Shown: in pieces, positions 42,727 to 50,579 of the stretch | Layout: every line of letters begins with the position of its first letter | Numbering within the stretch: the first letter of the stretch is position 1 | Assembly: GCA_030524675.1 (NCBI GenBank) | Contig: JAUNGE010000022.1 | Coordinates: 1-53,827 of the forward strand | Direction of reading: 5' to 3' | Length of the DNA stretch: 53,827 nt | Source of the DNA: a bacterium | GTDB taxonomy: Bacteria > Bacillota > Clostridia > Lachnospirales > Lachnospiraceae | Made by a program: the position numbers and the translations under genes | The notes under the pieces: model-generated | Told to the model about the DNA's origin: nothing | What the model saw: the letters and a program-made list of their open reading frames with translations, nothing else | The model's database searches: none

Positions 42727-43140
42727 TTACTTCAGCTTCCCGTATTCTTCCTCTGTAACTGGCTCCAGCCATTCATTGGAAGTGTTCTCACCGGGAACCT
42801 CTATGGCGATATGCGCAAACCAGCTATCCTTTGCCGCTCCGTGCCAGTGCTTGACACCCACAGGAATGGCAACTATATCTCCCGCATGAAGTTCCTGTGC
42901 CTCCTTGCCCCATTCCTGATACCAGCCGCGCCCGCCGGTGACAAGCAAAATCTGTCCGCCGCCTTTATCACCGTGATGGATGTGCCAGTTATTCCGGCAG
43001 GCGGGTTCAAAGGTCACATTTGCAACGCCCACGCCATTTAACTGTGTCAGCATAGCCAGATAAGACTGGCCTGTGAAATATTCACCGAAAGGATTCGGCA
43101 CACCTTTTTCAAAAATCGTTCCATGCTCTAATTCATTCAT
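42727..43140 (-). CDS. Cupin-domain protein
   Basis: 137 residues forming one cupin barrel. Motif 1 is WHIHHGDKGGGQILLVTGGRGWYQE and motif 2 is HAGDIVAIPVGVKHWHGA; together they give three or four His plus Gln/Glu for a metal. The substrate is unknown. It is encoded just upstream of the AhpD-like gene (14 bases), so the two probably work together, as in related operons. Confidence 0.9.
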   Translation of the reverse strand: MNELEHGTIFEKGVPNPFGEYFTGQSYLAMLTQLNGVGVANVTFEPACRNNWHIHHGDKGGGQILLVTGGRGWYQEWGKEAQELHAGDIVAIPVGVKHWHGAAKDSWFAHIAIEVPGENTSNEWLEPVTEEEYGKLK

Positions 43141-43212
43141 GCTAAAAACCGCCTTTCCTTATTTATTGGCTGTACTTTCCGGCCATTTTGGTATACTCGA
43201 AGGGTATTTCTC

Positions 43213-44385
43213 TTATTTATAGGACTTCTGATAAATTTCCACACATTCTTCATGGGACAATTCAGCCGGATCAGCCATAAACAGACCGCCCATGGTTTCA
43301 CGGGCATTTTCTGCCAGCCTGTCAAGTTCCTCCTTCTGAATCCCAAAATCAGACATTTTCAGGTCTGCCACGCCGCAGTCTTTCTGAAGCTGCACCAGCA
43401 GATCCACAAAATCCTGCGCACAGGAAGCATCCTCTTTCCCCAATGCCTTTGCCATGGTAATAAACCGTTCATCGCAGGCATGGCAGTCCACAAAATGCTG
43501 ATAGTATGCGGCAGAAATCATGATCAGTCCTGCTCCGTGAGGCAGCTCCTGATGGTAGGCGCTCATGGCGTGTTCCATAGAATGTTCGCTGGTACAGCAG
43601 CTCACGGTCATTACCTGCCCAGACAGGTTATTAGCAAAGGCCACGCCCTCACGGGCCTCCAGATCGTTTCCATCCTTTACGGCACGGACAAGATACCTTC
43701 CAATATTTTCAATGGCAGTCAGGGCCAGCATATCGCCCATGCGGTTATGCGCCTTGGAAATATAGCACTCTGTGCTGTGGAACAGTGCATCGAACCCCTG
43801 ATATGCTGTAAACTTCGGCGGAACCGAAACCATCAGCTCCGGATCAACGATAGACAATACCGGGAACAGGCAGTCATAGCCGCCAAAGCCGATCTTCTCG
43901 TTGGTTTCGTCATTGGTGATCACGCCCCACTGATCCGCTTCGGAGCCGGTTCCGGCTGTCGTTGTAATACAGATTACCGGCAATGCTTTTTCCGTGAGGG
44001 TTTTCCCGCCGCCAGTGCCGCCGTTCATGTAGTCCCAGATGTCACCGTCATTGGTTGCCATGGCAGCAATCGCCTTCGATGCGTCCATCACGCTGCCGCC
44101 GCCCAGGGCAACGATAAAGTCGCAGCCATTTTCCTTTGCGTAAGCCGCGCCATCCATAACAGTGGAGCGAAGGGGATTCGCCTGTACATGGTCAAACACC
44201 GCCGTCTCCACGCCGACATACGCTAATTCTTTCAGTACCTGATAAAGCGTTCCCGTTTCCTTCATAGACTTGCCATTCGAGATTACGACCATTGCCTTCT
44301 TCCCAGGCAGTTCCTGTGTATGCAATTCATTTAATTTTCCAGCGCCGAATAAGGTGCGGGTAGGTACATAAAACTGATAACTCAT
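43213..44385 (-). CDS. Iron-containing alcohol dehydrogenase
   Basis: 390 residues of the type III (Fe) family, close to NADPH butanol dehydrogenases. It has the NAD(P) motif ALGGGSVMDASKAIA and TAGTGSEADQWGV. The metal site is spread over GFDALFHSTECY, SEHSMEHAMSAYH and LPHGAGL. It reduces an aldehyde or ketone. AGGAGGA precedes the ATG, which overlaps the small upstream gene by 4 bases. Confidence 0.93.
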   Translation of the reverse strand: MSYQFYVPTRTLFGAGKLNELHTQELPGKKAMVVISNGKSMKETGTLYQVLKELAYVGVETAVFDHVQANPLRSTVMDGAAYAKENGCDFIVALGGGSVMDASKAIAAMATNDGDIWDYMNGGTGGGKTLTEKALPVICITTTAGTGSEADQWGVITNDETNEKIGFGGYDCLFPVLSIVDPELMVSVPPKFTAYQGFDALFHSTECYISKAHNRMGDMLALTAIENIGRYLVRAVKDGNDLEAREGVAFANNLSGQVMTVSCCTSEHSMEHAMSAYHQELPHGAGLIMISAAYYQHFVDCHACDERFITMAKALGKEDASCAQDFVDLLVQLQKDCGVADLKMSDFGIQKEELDRLAENARETMGGLFMADPAELSHEECVEIYQKSYK

Positions 44386-44567
44386 AAAAAAATCCTCCTG
44401 TCATTTTTTCTTATTTCATGAATCATATAGTCTAACTGGTCTAATAACTGCTGCTTGCTGTGGATTTCATCCAGCAATTCCGCCCTGCTTTTCCGTATAA
44501 TCCTAATCTGTTCCTCCTTTGTATTCCCATGCTTTTCCAACTGCTTTGTTACTTCCTCTAACGTCAT
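44382..44567 (-). CDS. Small coiled-coil protein resembling the C-terminus of MerR regulators
   Basis: 61 residues, almost one helix. EEQIRIIRKSRAELLDEI followed by KQQLLDQLDYMIHEI resembles the dimerisation coil at the end of MerR regulators of the AdhR type, but no DNA-binding domain is upstream. It has its own AAGGAGG 6 bases before the ATG and is coupled (ATGA) to the alcohol dehydrogenase. Either it is a degraded adhR-like regulator or a stand-alone coil that could form mixed dimers. Confidence 0.6.
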   Translation of the reverse strand: MTLEEVTKQLEKHGNTKEEQIRIIRKSRAELLDEIHSKQQLLDQLDYMIHEIRKNDRRIFL

Positions 44568-44616
44568 TTCCTGCCTCCTTACCCCTATAGAAAGCCAATT
44601 TCAAAGCCTTCCGTGT

Positions 44617-44671
44617 CAAAAAAATGTAGGTGTAGAGGAAAGTGCGCTGCACTTTTTTTCTACACCTACAT
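44617..44671 (-). terminator. Strong terminator after the LysR gene
   Basis: On the - strand ATGTAGGTGTAGA pairs with TCTACACCTACAT (13 pairs), AAAGTGC pairs with GCACTTT inside, and a run of T follows. It splits the - strand block into two transcription units. Confidence 0.88.
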
Positions 44672-44709
44672 TATAAGCGGAGATACAGGTTATATCAAAT
44701 GCTTAGTTT

Positions 44710-45600
44710 CTACGCCTTGGTTATGCCTAAAAAGCATTTTGTGTGTTCTATGAATTTTGTCGCTGCCAGACTAAACGGCTGCTGCTTTTTCCAGGCCAGC
44801 ACACTGTTTGCAGTAAGTTCTGGGGACAATGGCCGGTATGCAATTTTTTCTTTATCCCAAAACGGAATCGAACCCTCAATGACAAGGGAATATGCCAGAC
44901 CTCTCTGAACCATAAGAGCGCTGTTCGTAGTTAAATTACTGGTAAAGAGAACCTGCTGTTCCTGAAAAGAATTTCCGAGCCAGTTGGACAGTTCATTCTG
45001 TACATTTGTCCTTCTCGGAAGGATGAGTGGCATATTCTCCAAATCTTTTGCATTTACCGTTTCTTTCTCCGCAAGCGGATCATCCGGGCGCATTAAGACA
45101 ACCCACCGTTCCTTTCCATGCAGGCGGATAAATTCAAACTTTTCTATATCAACCGGTTCCAGCAATACGCCAATATCAATCAGGCCTTTTTCCATCTGTT
45201 CCTTTACCAGGTCGGCGTTTCCGGTAAAAATGTCAAACGTAACAAGCGGATATTTCTCACGAAATCCTTCAATGATTTCCGGCAGCACCTGCATAGCCGC
45301 CAATTCTCCGCCGCCAATCACAATCCTGCCTTCCACAAGCTCATCCTGTTCAATCAACTCCCGCTGTGTCCGGTCAACCAAAGACAAAATTTCCTCTGCC
45401 CGCCGCCGTAGTAGAATTCCCTCGTTTGTCAATGTAATTTTTTTCGCGCCTCTGTGAAATAGTTTGACACCGACTTCTTCTTCCAACTGTGATAGCTGAC
45501 GGCTGAGTGTCGGCTGTGTAATATGTAAGACCTCTGCCGCCCGATTGATTCCTTCTTCCCGGACAACCGTCAGAAAATAGCGAAGCACTCTGATTTCCAT
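44710..45600 (-). CDS. LysR-family transcriptional regulator
   Basis: 296 residues. The winged HTH is MEIRVLRYFLTVVREEG with RAAEVLHITQPTLSRQLSQLEEEVG, followed by the effector domain (GGGELAAMQVLPEIIEGF). It is the only full DNA-binding regulator in the - strand redox block and lies between the upstream and downstream flavodoxin genes, so it is the natural candidate to control them. The inducer is unknown. Confidence 0.9.
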   Translation of the reverse strand: MEIRVLRYFLTVVREEGINRAAEVLHITQPTLSRQLSQLEEEVGVKLFHRGAKKITLTNEGILLRRRAEEILSLVDRTQRELIEQDELVEGRIVIGGGELAAMQVLPEIIEGFREKYPLVTFDIFTGNADLVKEQMEKGLIDIGVLLEPVDIEKFEFIRLHGKERWVVLMRPDDPLAEKETVNAKDLENMPLILPRRTNVQNELSNWLGNSFQEQQVLFTSNLTTNSALMVQRGLAYSLVIEGSIPFWDKEKIAYRPLSPELTANSVLAWKKQQPFSLAATKFIEHTKCFLGITKA

Positions 45601-45732
45601 GGCATTACCTCCTGAAAAGCGTTTTTACTATCATAGCAAAGATATGCCTGAAAAGCAACTTGTCGAGTTCGATTTCATTTGAAGCATATCCGTTTCACAA
45701 AAGCACCACTCCAAGAGCAAAAAAACGTTTAT

Positions 45733-46902
45733 TTAGTTAGCCTTCTCCAAAACTGCCGAAAAATCTCCGTCATGGGAAGAGAGCAAATCCATGCTCGAAT
45801 CAATATGCCCCAGGAGAATCAAACCATCTGAATATTGAAAATCCTGATAAAAAATCGAAAGATTTCCCCACGGTGCATAAAGACAGAAATCGCCAACATT
45901 GGGATCGTAACCATCCGACTCCCCCGTTATCGGTAACGCCTGGGAAAGATAGCTAATTTTTTCCACTCTATTGTAATCTTCAAAACTCAGTTCGAGAGGG
46001 AGCATATCATATAATGTATTTGCTGCGGGAGTATCATAAAGTGTAATGAAAATCTCCTGCCCGTCAATAGTCATTTTCGCATTTTTCTCACTGTTTTCCA
46101 ATTCCGCATTTTCTTCTGCTTTCTCCTGGAACCCAAGCTCCGCTAACCATTCATTGACCTCGGATTGTGCCTGTCCTATATCTGCCCTGTAAACGCCAAG
46201 CGGTTCCAATACCTCCGCCGAATCCGGCAATGCTGCCGTAATATCTCTTACGCTGCCTGCGATGCCTCCGGTTCCGTGGGCACAAAATGGAACGATTGTC
46301 TTGTCGGCAAGATTATATTCCTCAATAAAAGAAAATACAGCCATAGGCGCTGTGTACCACCAATTGGGGAAACCAAGGAAAATGACGTCATAATCACTTA
46401 TACTGTCCAAATGATTTTCCAGTTCCGGACGGGCATTTTCTGCCTTTTCATCTGCGGCCCGATCCAAACACTCATCATAGTCGTCCGGATATGGTTCTGT
46501 CACAACAATCGGAAACAGATTGCCTCCAACGTACTCCTGAATCCACTGGGCTAATCTTGCAGTATTCCCCGGTGCTACCACACTGGCCGAAGCAACTGCA
46601 TCCACATCGCTGTAATTTTCGCTGTCACCGATAGAGTCGTAATGCGAGAGTGCGGATTGAACAGCAGCTTCTTCATCCTCCACAACCGTATTATCTGCCC
46701 AGGAAAAATAGGCAATCAGGATATGTTCCCAGTCTGTCTCGGAAGTATTCTGAGTTTCTTCATTCGTGACAGTGACTGGTTCGCTTTCTTCCATCCCCGG
46801 CTGCGTAACTTCGGATAAGGGCGTTTCTTCCGTCTGTTCTCCGCAAGCCGTCAAACTCAGCAACAAGCAAGCTATAAGAATCCATAGAATCCGTCTTTTC
46901 AA
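45733..46902 (-). CDS. Lipoprotein: extended flavodoxin fused to cyclophilin-like domain
   Basis: 389 residues, lipobox Cys at residue 20 (SLTAC). The flavodoxin has an even longer insert after the first strand (about residues 70-112), ending in DVDAVASASVV before GNTARLAQWI. Other loops are LGFPNWWYTAP and PFCAHGTGG. The C-terminal cyclophilin-like fold (about 275-389) has MTIDGQEIFITLYDTPAA, YDPNVGDFCLYAPWGN and LLGHIDSS. It shares domain order with 41259-42377 but is clearly diverged. Confidence 0.88.
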   Translation of the reverse strand: MKRRILWILIACLLLSLTACGEQTEETPLSEVTQPGMEESEPVTVTNEETQNTSETDWEHILIAYFSWADNTVVEDEEAAVQSALSHYDSIGDSENYSDVDAVASASVVAPGNTARLAQWIQEYVGGNLFPIVVTEPYPDDYDECLDRAADEKAENARPELENHLDSISDYDVIFLGFPNWWYTAPMAVFSFIEEYNLADKTIVPFCAHGTGGIAGSVRDITAALPDSAEVLEPLGVYRADIGQAQSEVNEWLAELGFQEKAEENAELENSEKNAKMTIDGQEIFITLYDTPAANTLYDMLPLELSFEDYNRVEKISYLSQALPITGESDGYDPNVGDFCLYAPWGNLSIFYQDFQYSDGLILLGHIDSSMDLLSSHDGDFSAVLEKAN

Positions 46903-46922
46903 TTTGTCGCCTCTTTCCTTTC

Positions 46923-47933
46923 TTATTTCTTTTCATCTAACAGAATCACACCGTCTGCCGGATTATGGTCAATCGCCCCGACAACCCGATGGGGAAGATA
47001 TGGCTCTTCCAGATAAGCAATATCCTTTTCTGTCAGCTTAACGTCAAATGCGCCTACCGCATCATCCAGATAACCAGTCTTTGTGGCACCTATAATCGGA
47101 GACGCCACCCCTTTCGCCCAATGCCAGGCGAGAGCAATTTGCTGCATTTTCACACCATAGCATTCTGCCAGTTCATGAACCCGTTTCACGATCTGCAGAT
47201 CCTGATCCATGGTATTATCATATTTACCTTTGGCAACTCTGTCAGTTCTGCTGCGCAGCGTATCGCTGTTCCACTGCGAGCGGGTCAAATGTCCCGCTGC
47301 CAATGGGCTGTATGGCATGAGCGATACTCCCATCTGCCTGCAAATCGGAATCAACTCCCGCTCATCCTCACGGTAAAGCAGATTATAATGATTCTCCATA
47401 GCCTGAAACTGCACCCAGCCATGGTCACGGGCAGCAAGCTGCATATTGTAAAACTGATAACCGTACATAGCAGAGGCTCCTATTGCCCGTACTTTTCCGG
47501 CTTTCACCAGATTGTTCAATGCCTCCATGGTTTCCTCAATGGGAGTTTCGTAATCAAAGCGGTGAATGATGTACAAATCCAGATAATCCGTATCCAGCCG
47601 CTTCAGCGTTCCATCAATCTCCCGATGAATTGCCGATGCGGACAGCCTTCCGGGATTGAAATAAACCTTGGAGGAAATAACAACCTTATCACGGGCAATA
47701 TTCCTTTTCAATGCCCGGCCCAGATATGCTTCGCTGGTTCCGGCAGAATAGCCATTGGCCGTATCAAAAAAATTTATCCCCAAAGAAAGCGCATGGCTCA
47801 CCACTTTCTCTGTTTCCGTTTCGTTCAGTGTCCAGTCATGCATTGTCCCAGCCTGACCAAAACTCATACACCCCACACACAGTTTGGAAATCTGAATATC
47901 GGTATTTCCCAATGTTGTATATTTCAAGTTCAT
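46923..47933 (-). CDS. Aldo/keto reductase
   Basis: 336 residues of the NADPH-dependent AKR family. It has GCMSFGQAGTMHDW, the catalytic FFDTANGYSAG (Asp and Tyr), Lys in KVVISSKVY, and DLYIIHRFD with the His. IGASAMYGYQF follows. It lacks the ferredoxin tail of the other AKR in the window. The substrate is unknown. A 20-base gap separates it from the flavodoxin lipoprotein downstream. Confidence 0.92.
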   Translation of the reverse strand: MNLKYTTLGNTDIQISKLCVGCMSFGQAGTMHDWTLNETETEKVVSHALSLGINFFDTANGYSAGTSEAYLGRALKRNIARDKVVISSKVYFNPGRLSASAIHREIDGTLKRLDTDYLDLYIIHRFDYETPIEETMEALNNLVKAGKVRAIGASAMYGYQFYNMQLAARDHGWVQFQAMENHYNLLYREDERELIPICRQMGVSLMPYSPLAAGHLTRSQWNSDTLRSRTDRVAKGKYDNTMDQDLQIVKRVHELAECYGVKMQQIALAWHWAKGVASPIIGATKTGYLDDAVGAFDVKLTEKDIAYLEEPYLPHRVVGAIDHNPADGVILLDEKK

Positions 47934-47996
47934 GACCCCTTTCTGTTTCTTTAATATTCCGCTATCATCTGGATACGATTTATATCCTGATGGTTG

Positions 47997-48680
47997 TTAC
48001 CTAGTTTTATATCGAATCAATACCGCGCCGGAATCATATGTCCTTGCCTCAATCAGTTTTAAAGGTGTCGGTTCGCTCCGGTCCTCGTCCTCTCTCTGAA
48101 AAACTGTAGGGAACGATGCTCTGCCGTCAATACCGGCTCCGATTAAAACAATTACTTCCTCCAGCAATCCTTCATCAAGAAACGCCGTATTGATTGCAGG
48201 GCCTCCTACAATACCCAGTTTTTCGATTTCAAAGGTTTCCTTTAACACTTTACACGCAGCAGACAGATCGATCCGGGTATCACCTGTCACGATATACGAG
48301 ATGTTTTTCTCATCCAGATAAGCTAAGTATTCTTTACTGACCTGTTTGGAAGTAATAAGGATATGTGGCTTATCATATTGACTGTCGTGTTTCCAAAGCA
48401 GAGTACCCTTCGTGTCTACAACGATGGTATAACCATTACTACTTTCCGCCTTTTTAGAAATGGCTTCTTTCCCAAAGGGCAAATTATTTTCAGGCTTAAA
48501 TTCTCCGGGTTCCGCCAGCTCCAGCCTTGCGGTCGTCTTTCCGCTGATTGTGGACTCAAGCCCCAGTTCATCCAGCAGAGGATAATAGTCCTCCACACCC
48601 GCAAGTTTCCCCACCATGTCACAGTCGATTCTTCCGTCAACGGATGTCATCATGTAGCATACAATATACGGTTTGTTCAT
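47997..48680 (-). CDS. RibD C-terminal/dihydrofolate reductase-like reductase
   Basis: 227 residues. YMMTSVDGRIDC opens the fold, and KLGIVGGPAINTAFLDEGLLEE is the NADPH-binding segment of RibD-C proteins. It could reduce a pteridine- or flavin-precursor-like compound. The link to flavin supply fits the flavodoxin-rich setting but is inferred. The ATG at 48680 has GGAAGG 9 bases upstream. A longer frame from 48704 contains that site. Confidence 0.85.
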   Translation of the reverse strand: MNKPYIVCYMMTSVDGRIDCDMVGKLAGVEDYYPLLDELGLESTISGKTTARLELAEPGEFKPENNLPFGKEAISKKAESSNGYTIVVDTKGTLLWKHDSQYDKPHILITSKQVSKEYLAYLDEKNISYIVTGDTRIDLSAACKVLKETFEIEKLGIVGGPAINTAFLDEGLLEEVIVLIGAGIDGRASFPTVFQREDEDRSEPTPLKLIEARTYDSGAVLIRYKTR

Positions 48681-48728
48681 ATAAATCATCCTTCCTTTTT
48701 TCATATAGTTTCTTCCATGTTAAAGTTA

Positions 48729-49265
48729 CTAAGACAACGTTCTTCCCAACTCATACGCCAGCTTGGGGAATTTAGATCGCCGGGTCATATCGACTGTTCC
48801 ACATCCCGTACCAAGTACCATACCCTTATCTGTAAAATTCAGATACCGGACAAGGGTTTTGTAATGGATCTCCAATGCCTCAAACGTCCAGGCATCATCA
48901 TTCCATGCTACGGAAAGCAGCGCCGACTTCATTCTTTTCCTCTGAATGCTGCTGTTAAATGCACAGAAGCGGTCAATGAGGGTTTTAAGCTGTGCAGACA
49001 TTCCATAGTAATAAAGCGGCGTAACAAATACCAGCATATCTGCTTCCAAAATTACCTGACGGATTCGGCTTACATCATCTTTTTGTACACAAGGGCCTTC
49101 ATATCCACAATGGATACAGCCAGTACATGGACGAATATCCCCATGGGCCGCATCAACAACTTGAACGCTATGCCCGTTTTCTTTTGCACCCCGAATAAAT
49201 TCTGTAGCCAATAAATTTGAAGAACCATTCTTATTGGGACTTCCTTCTAATACTACGATTTTCAT
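48729..49265 (-). CDS. NADPH-dependent FMN reductase-type flavodoxin-like protein
   Basis: 178 residues, cytoplasmic. It has MKIVVLEGSPNKNGSSNLL for flavin phosphate binding, then PCTGCIHCGYEGPCVQKDD, a Cys cluster also found in iron-sulfur flavoproteins, and FVTPLYYYGMSAQLKTLIDR. It may supply reduced flavin. The ATG at 49265 has AGGAG about 10 bases upstream. It is the first gene after a good promoter and so opens the - strand redox block. Confidence 0.88.
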   Translation of the reverse strand: MKIVVLEGSPNKNGSSNLLATEFIRGAKENGHSVQVVDAAHGDIRPCTGCIHCGYEGPCVQKDDVSRIRQVILEADMLVFVTPLYYYGMSAQLKTLIDRFCAFNSSIQRKRMKSALLSVAWNDDAWTFEALEIHYKTLVRYLNFTDKGMVLGTGCGTVDMTRRSKFPKLAYELGRTLS

Positions 49266-49327
49266 TTTATTTTCATCTCCTAACGATGGAGCAGACGCCT
49301 CCACGCTATATTTTGATACACATACAG

Positions 49328-49356
49328 TATAAAACAGAAACCCCCTCATAACAAAT
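49328..49356 (-). promoter_or_regulatory. Promoter opening the - strand redox block
   Basis: On the - strand TTGTTA (49356-49351), a 17-base spacer and TATACT (49333-49328). The first start codon is about 60 bases downstream. The gap out to 49546 holds two small hairpins (CATTGCC/GGCAATG at 49485-49501 and GTTCC/GGAAC near 49510) and no gene. Confidence 0.65.
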
Positions 49357-49546
49357 ACTTGCTTTTTATGCTTCCTTATGCCTTAAAGGTATCTCTTGGT
49401 TTCTGTGAAAAGAATATCCCAAATCGACTATATCAAACTTGGGACAAAATGCTTGTTGGTGACATATCCCCAAACCCCTAAGATCATTGCCTACGGCAAT
49501 GGCTGCGCGTTCCGTTGGAACGCTGAAAACCAAAAGAAGAAGAACC

Positions 49547-50579
49547 CTATTGCCGCGATTTCTGCGTATCGCGCCCCGGTTCCCGTCCAGTAGGAATGTC
49601 CAGCAAATTCTCCACATTTGCCCGGACATTATAGAGTTCCTTCATATCGACCCTTGCCTGCTTGTAAGCAGAGTAGGCTTTCCGTTTCTGCTCCAGAAGT
49701 CCGGCGTATTCCTCCCGCAGAGATTTGACAGAAGGCAGCTTTGTAATCCCCACACTGTCAAAGTGTTTCTTCGCCGCCTGGTGCAGCAGGATTTCTGTCT
49801 CATGCGCCGCACGGAATTTTTTGCTGTACCCGGCTTTCCGGTATTCTATATAGACCGCCCGCGTCTTGGCATAATTTACGATCTGTTTCTGCAGTTCCCC
49901 GTTGGCGGCCATTTGCGATTCCAGTTCCTTGATCTGAGCCGACAATGCATTGAAACTGGCAGTAGCGGCGTCCGATTTTTTCTGCAAATCTTCATAGCTC
50001 ATATCGCCGTGTTCTTTGAGATAGATCACTGCCTGGGAAAGCTGTTTTAAGTTGAATACCTTCGCCCACCGCTCATAAGCTGGTCCCTTGCCGGAGCGGA
50101 TTGCCGCCTCAACATCCACAAGCAGCCCGACTTTGGAAACCGGCTTTTGGGAAGAGATACGGCGAGGTTTTACTGTACGGGTTCCGGCAATCCGTTCCTT
50201 GATGGCCTGCTCGGTATAGTCGCCTTTCAGCGTGTCGCACCGAGTATACCGATCCTCCGATGAAAGACGGAAACGGAGGTGCTTTCGCTCCCGGTTGACC
50301 TCAACGCCTGCTGCCTCCAGTTTCTTCAAAAGTTCTTCAAAGTCCTTCGGCTTTTCTTCCAGAGCTGCGTCAATCGCCCATCGTAGCTGCTCCTGATGAG
50401 AAGGCTGTTTCTGACTTCCTAACCATGTGCCATAGTGGTCGCGGCTTGGTTTTGGGTTCTCCACAATGGATAAGCCATGCTCCAGACACAGCTTGTCATT
50501 CATATCCTGAAGCTGGTCAACGCCCTGATTATGAACACGAAGGGCGAAGGGGAAAAATCCTCCGAGGATTTCTGGGTCA
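49547..50579 (-). pseudogene. Relaxase/mobilization protein, N-terminus lost at a group II intron
   Basis: About 318 recognisable residues. DKLCLEHGLSIVENPK starts the match, KPKDFEELLKKLEAAGVEV is the middle, and the C-terminal half is coiled coil. This is the region after the catalytic HUH domain in relaxases of Firmicutes integrative elements. The HUH domain itself, with Tyr and the His triad, is missing. The frame stays open towards 50579, but upstream of 50503 the sequence no longer looks like relaxase. The break coincides with the intron, so the protein cannot nick DNA. Confidence 0.8.

Noticed and set aside
49366-49629. 87-residue frame on the - strand at the right end of the redox block
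   Set aside because: It overlaps the relaxase tail in another frame and lacks a start signal or family likeness. The sequence there is promoter and small hairpins.
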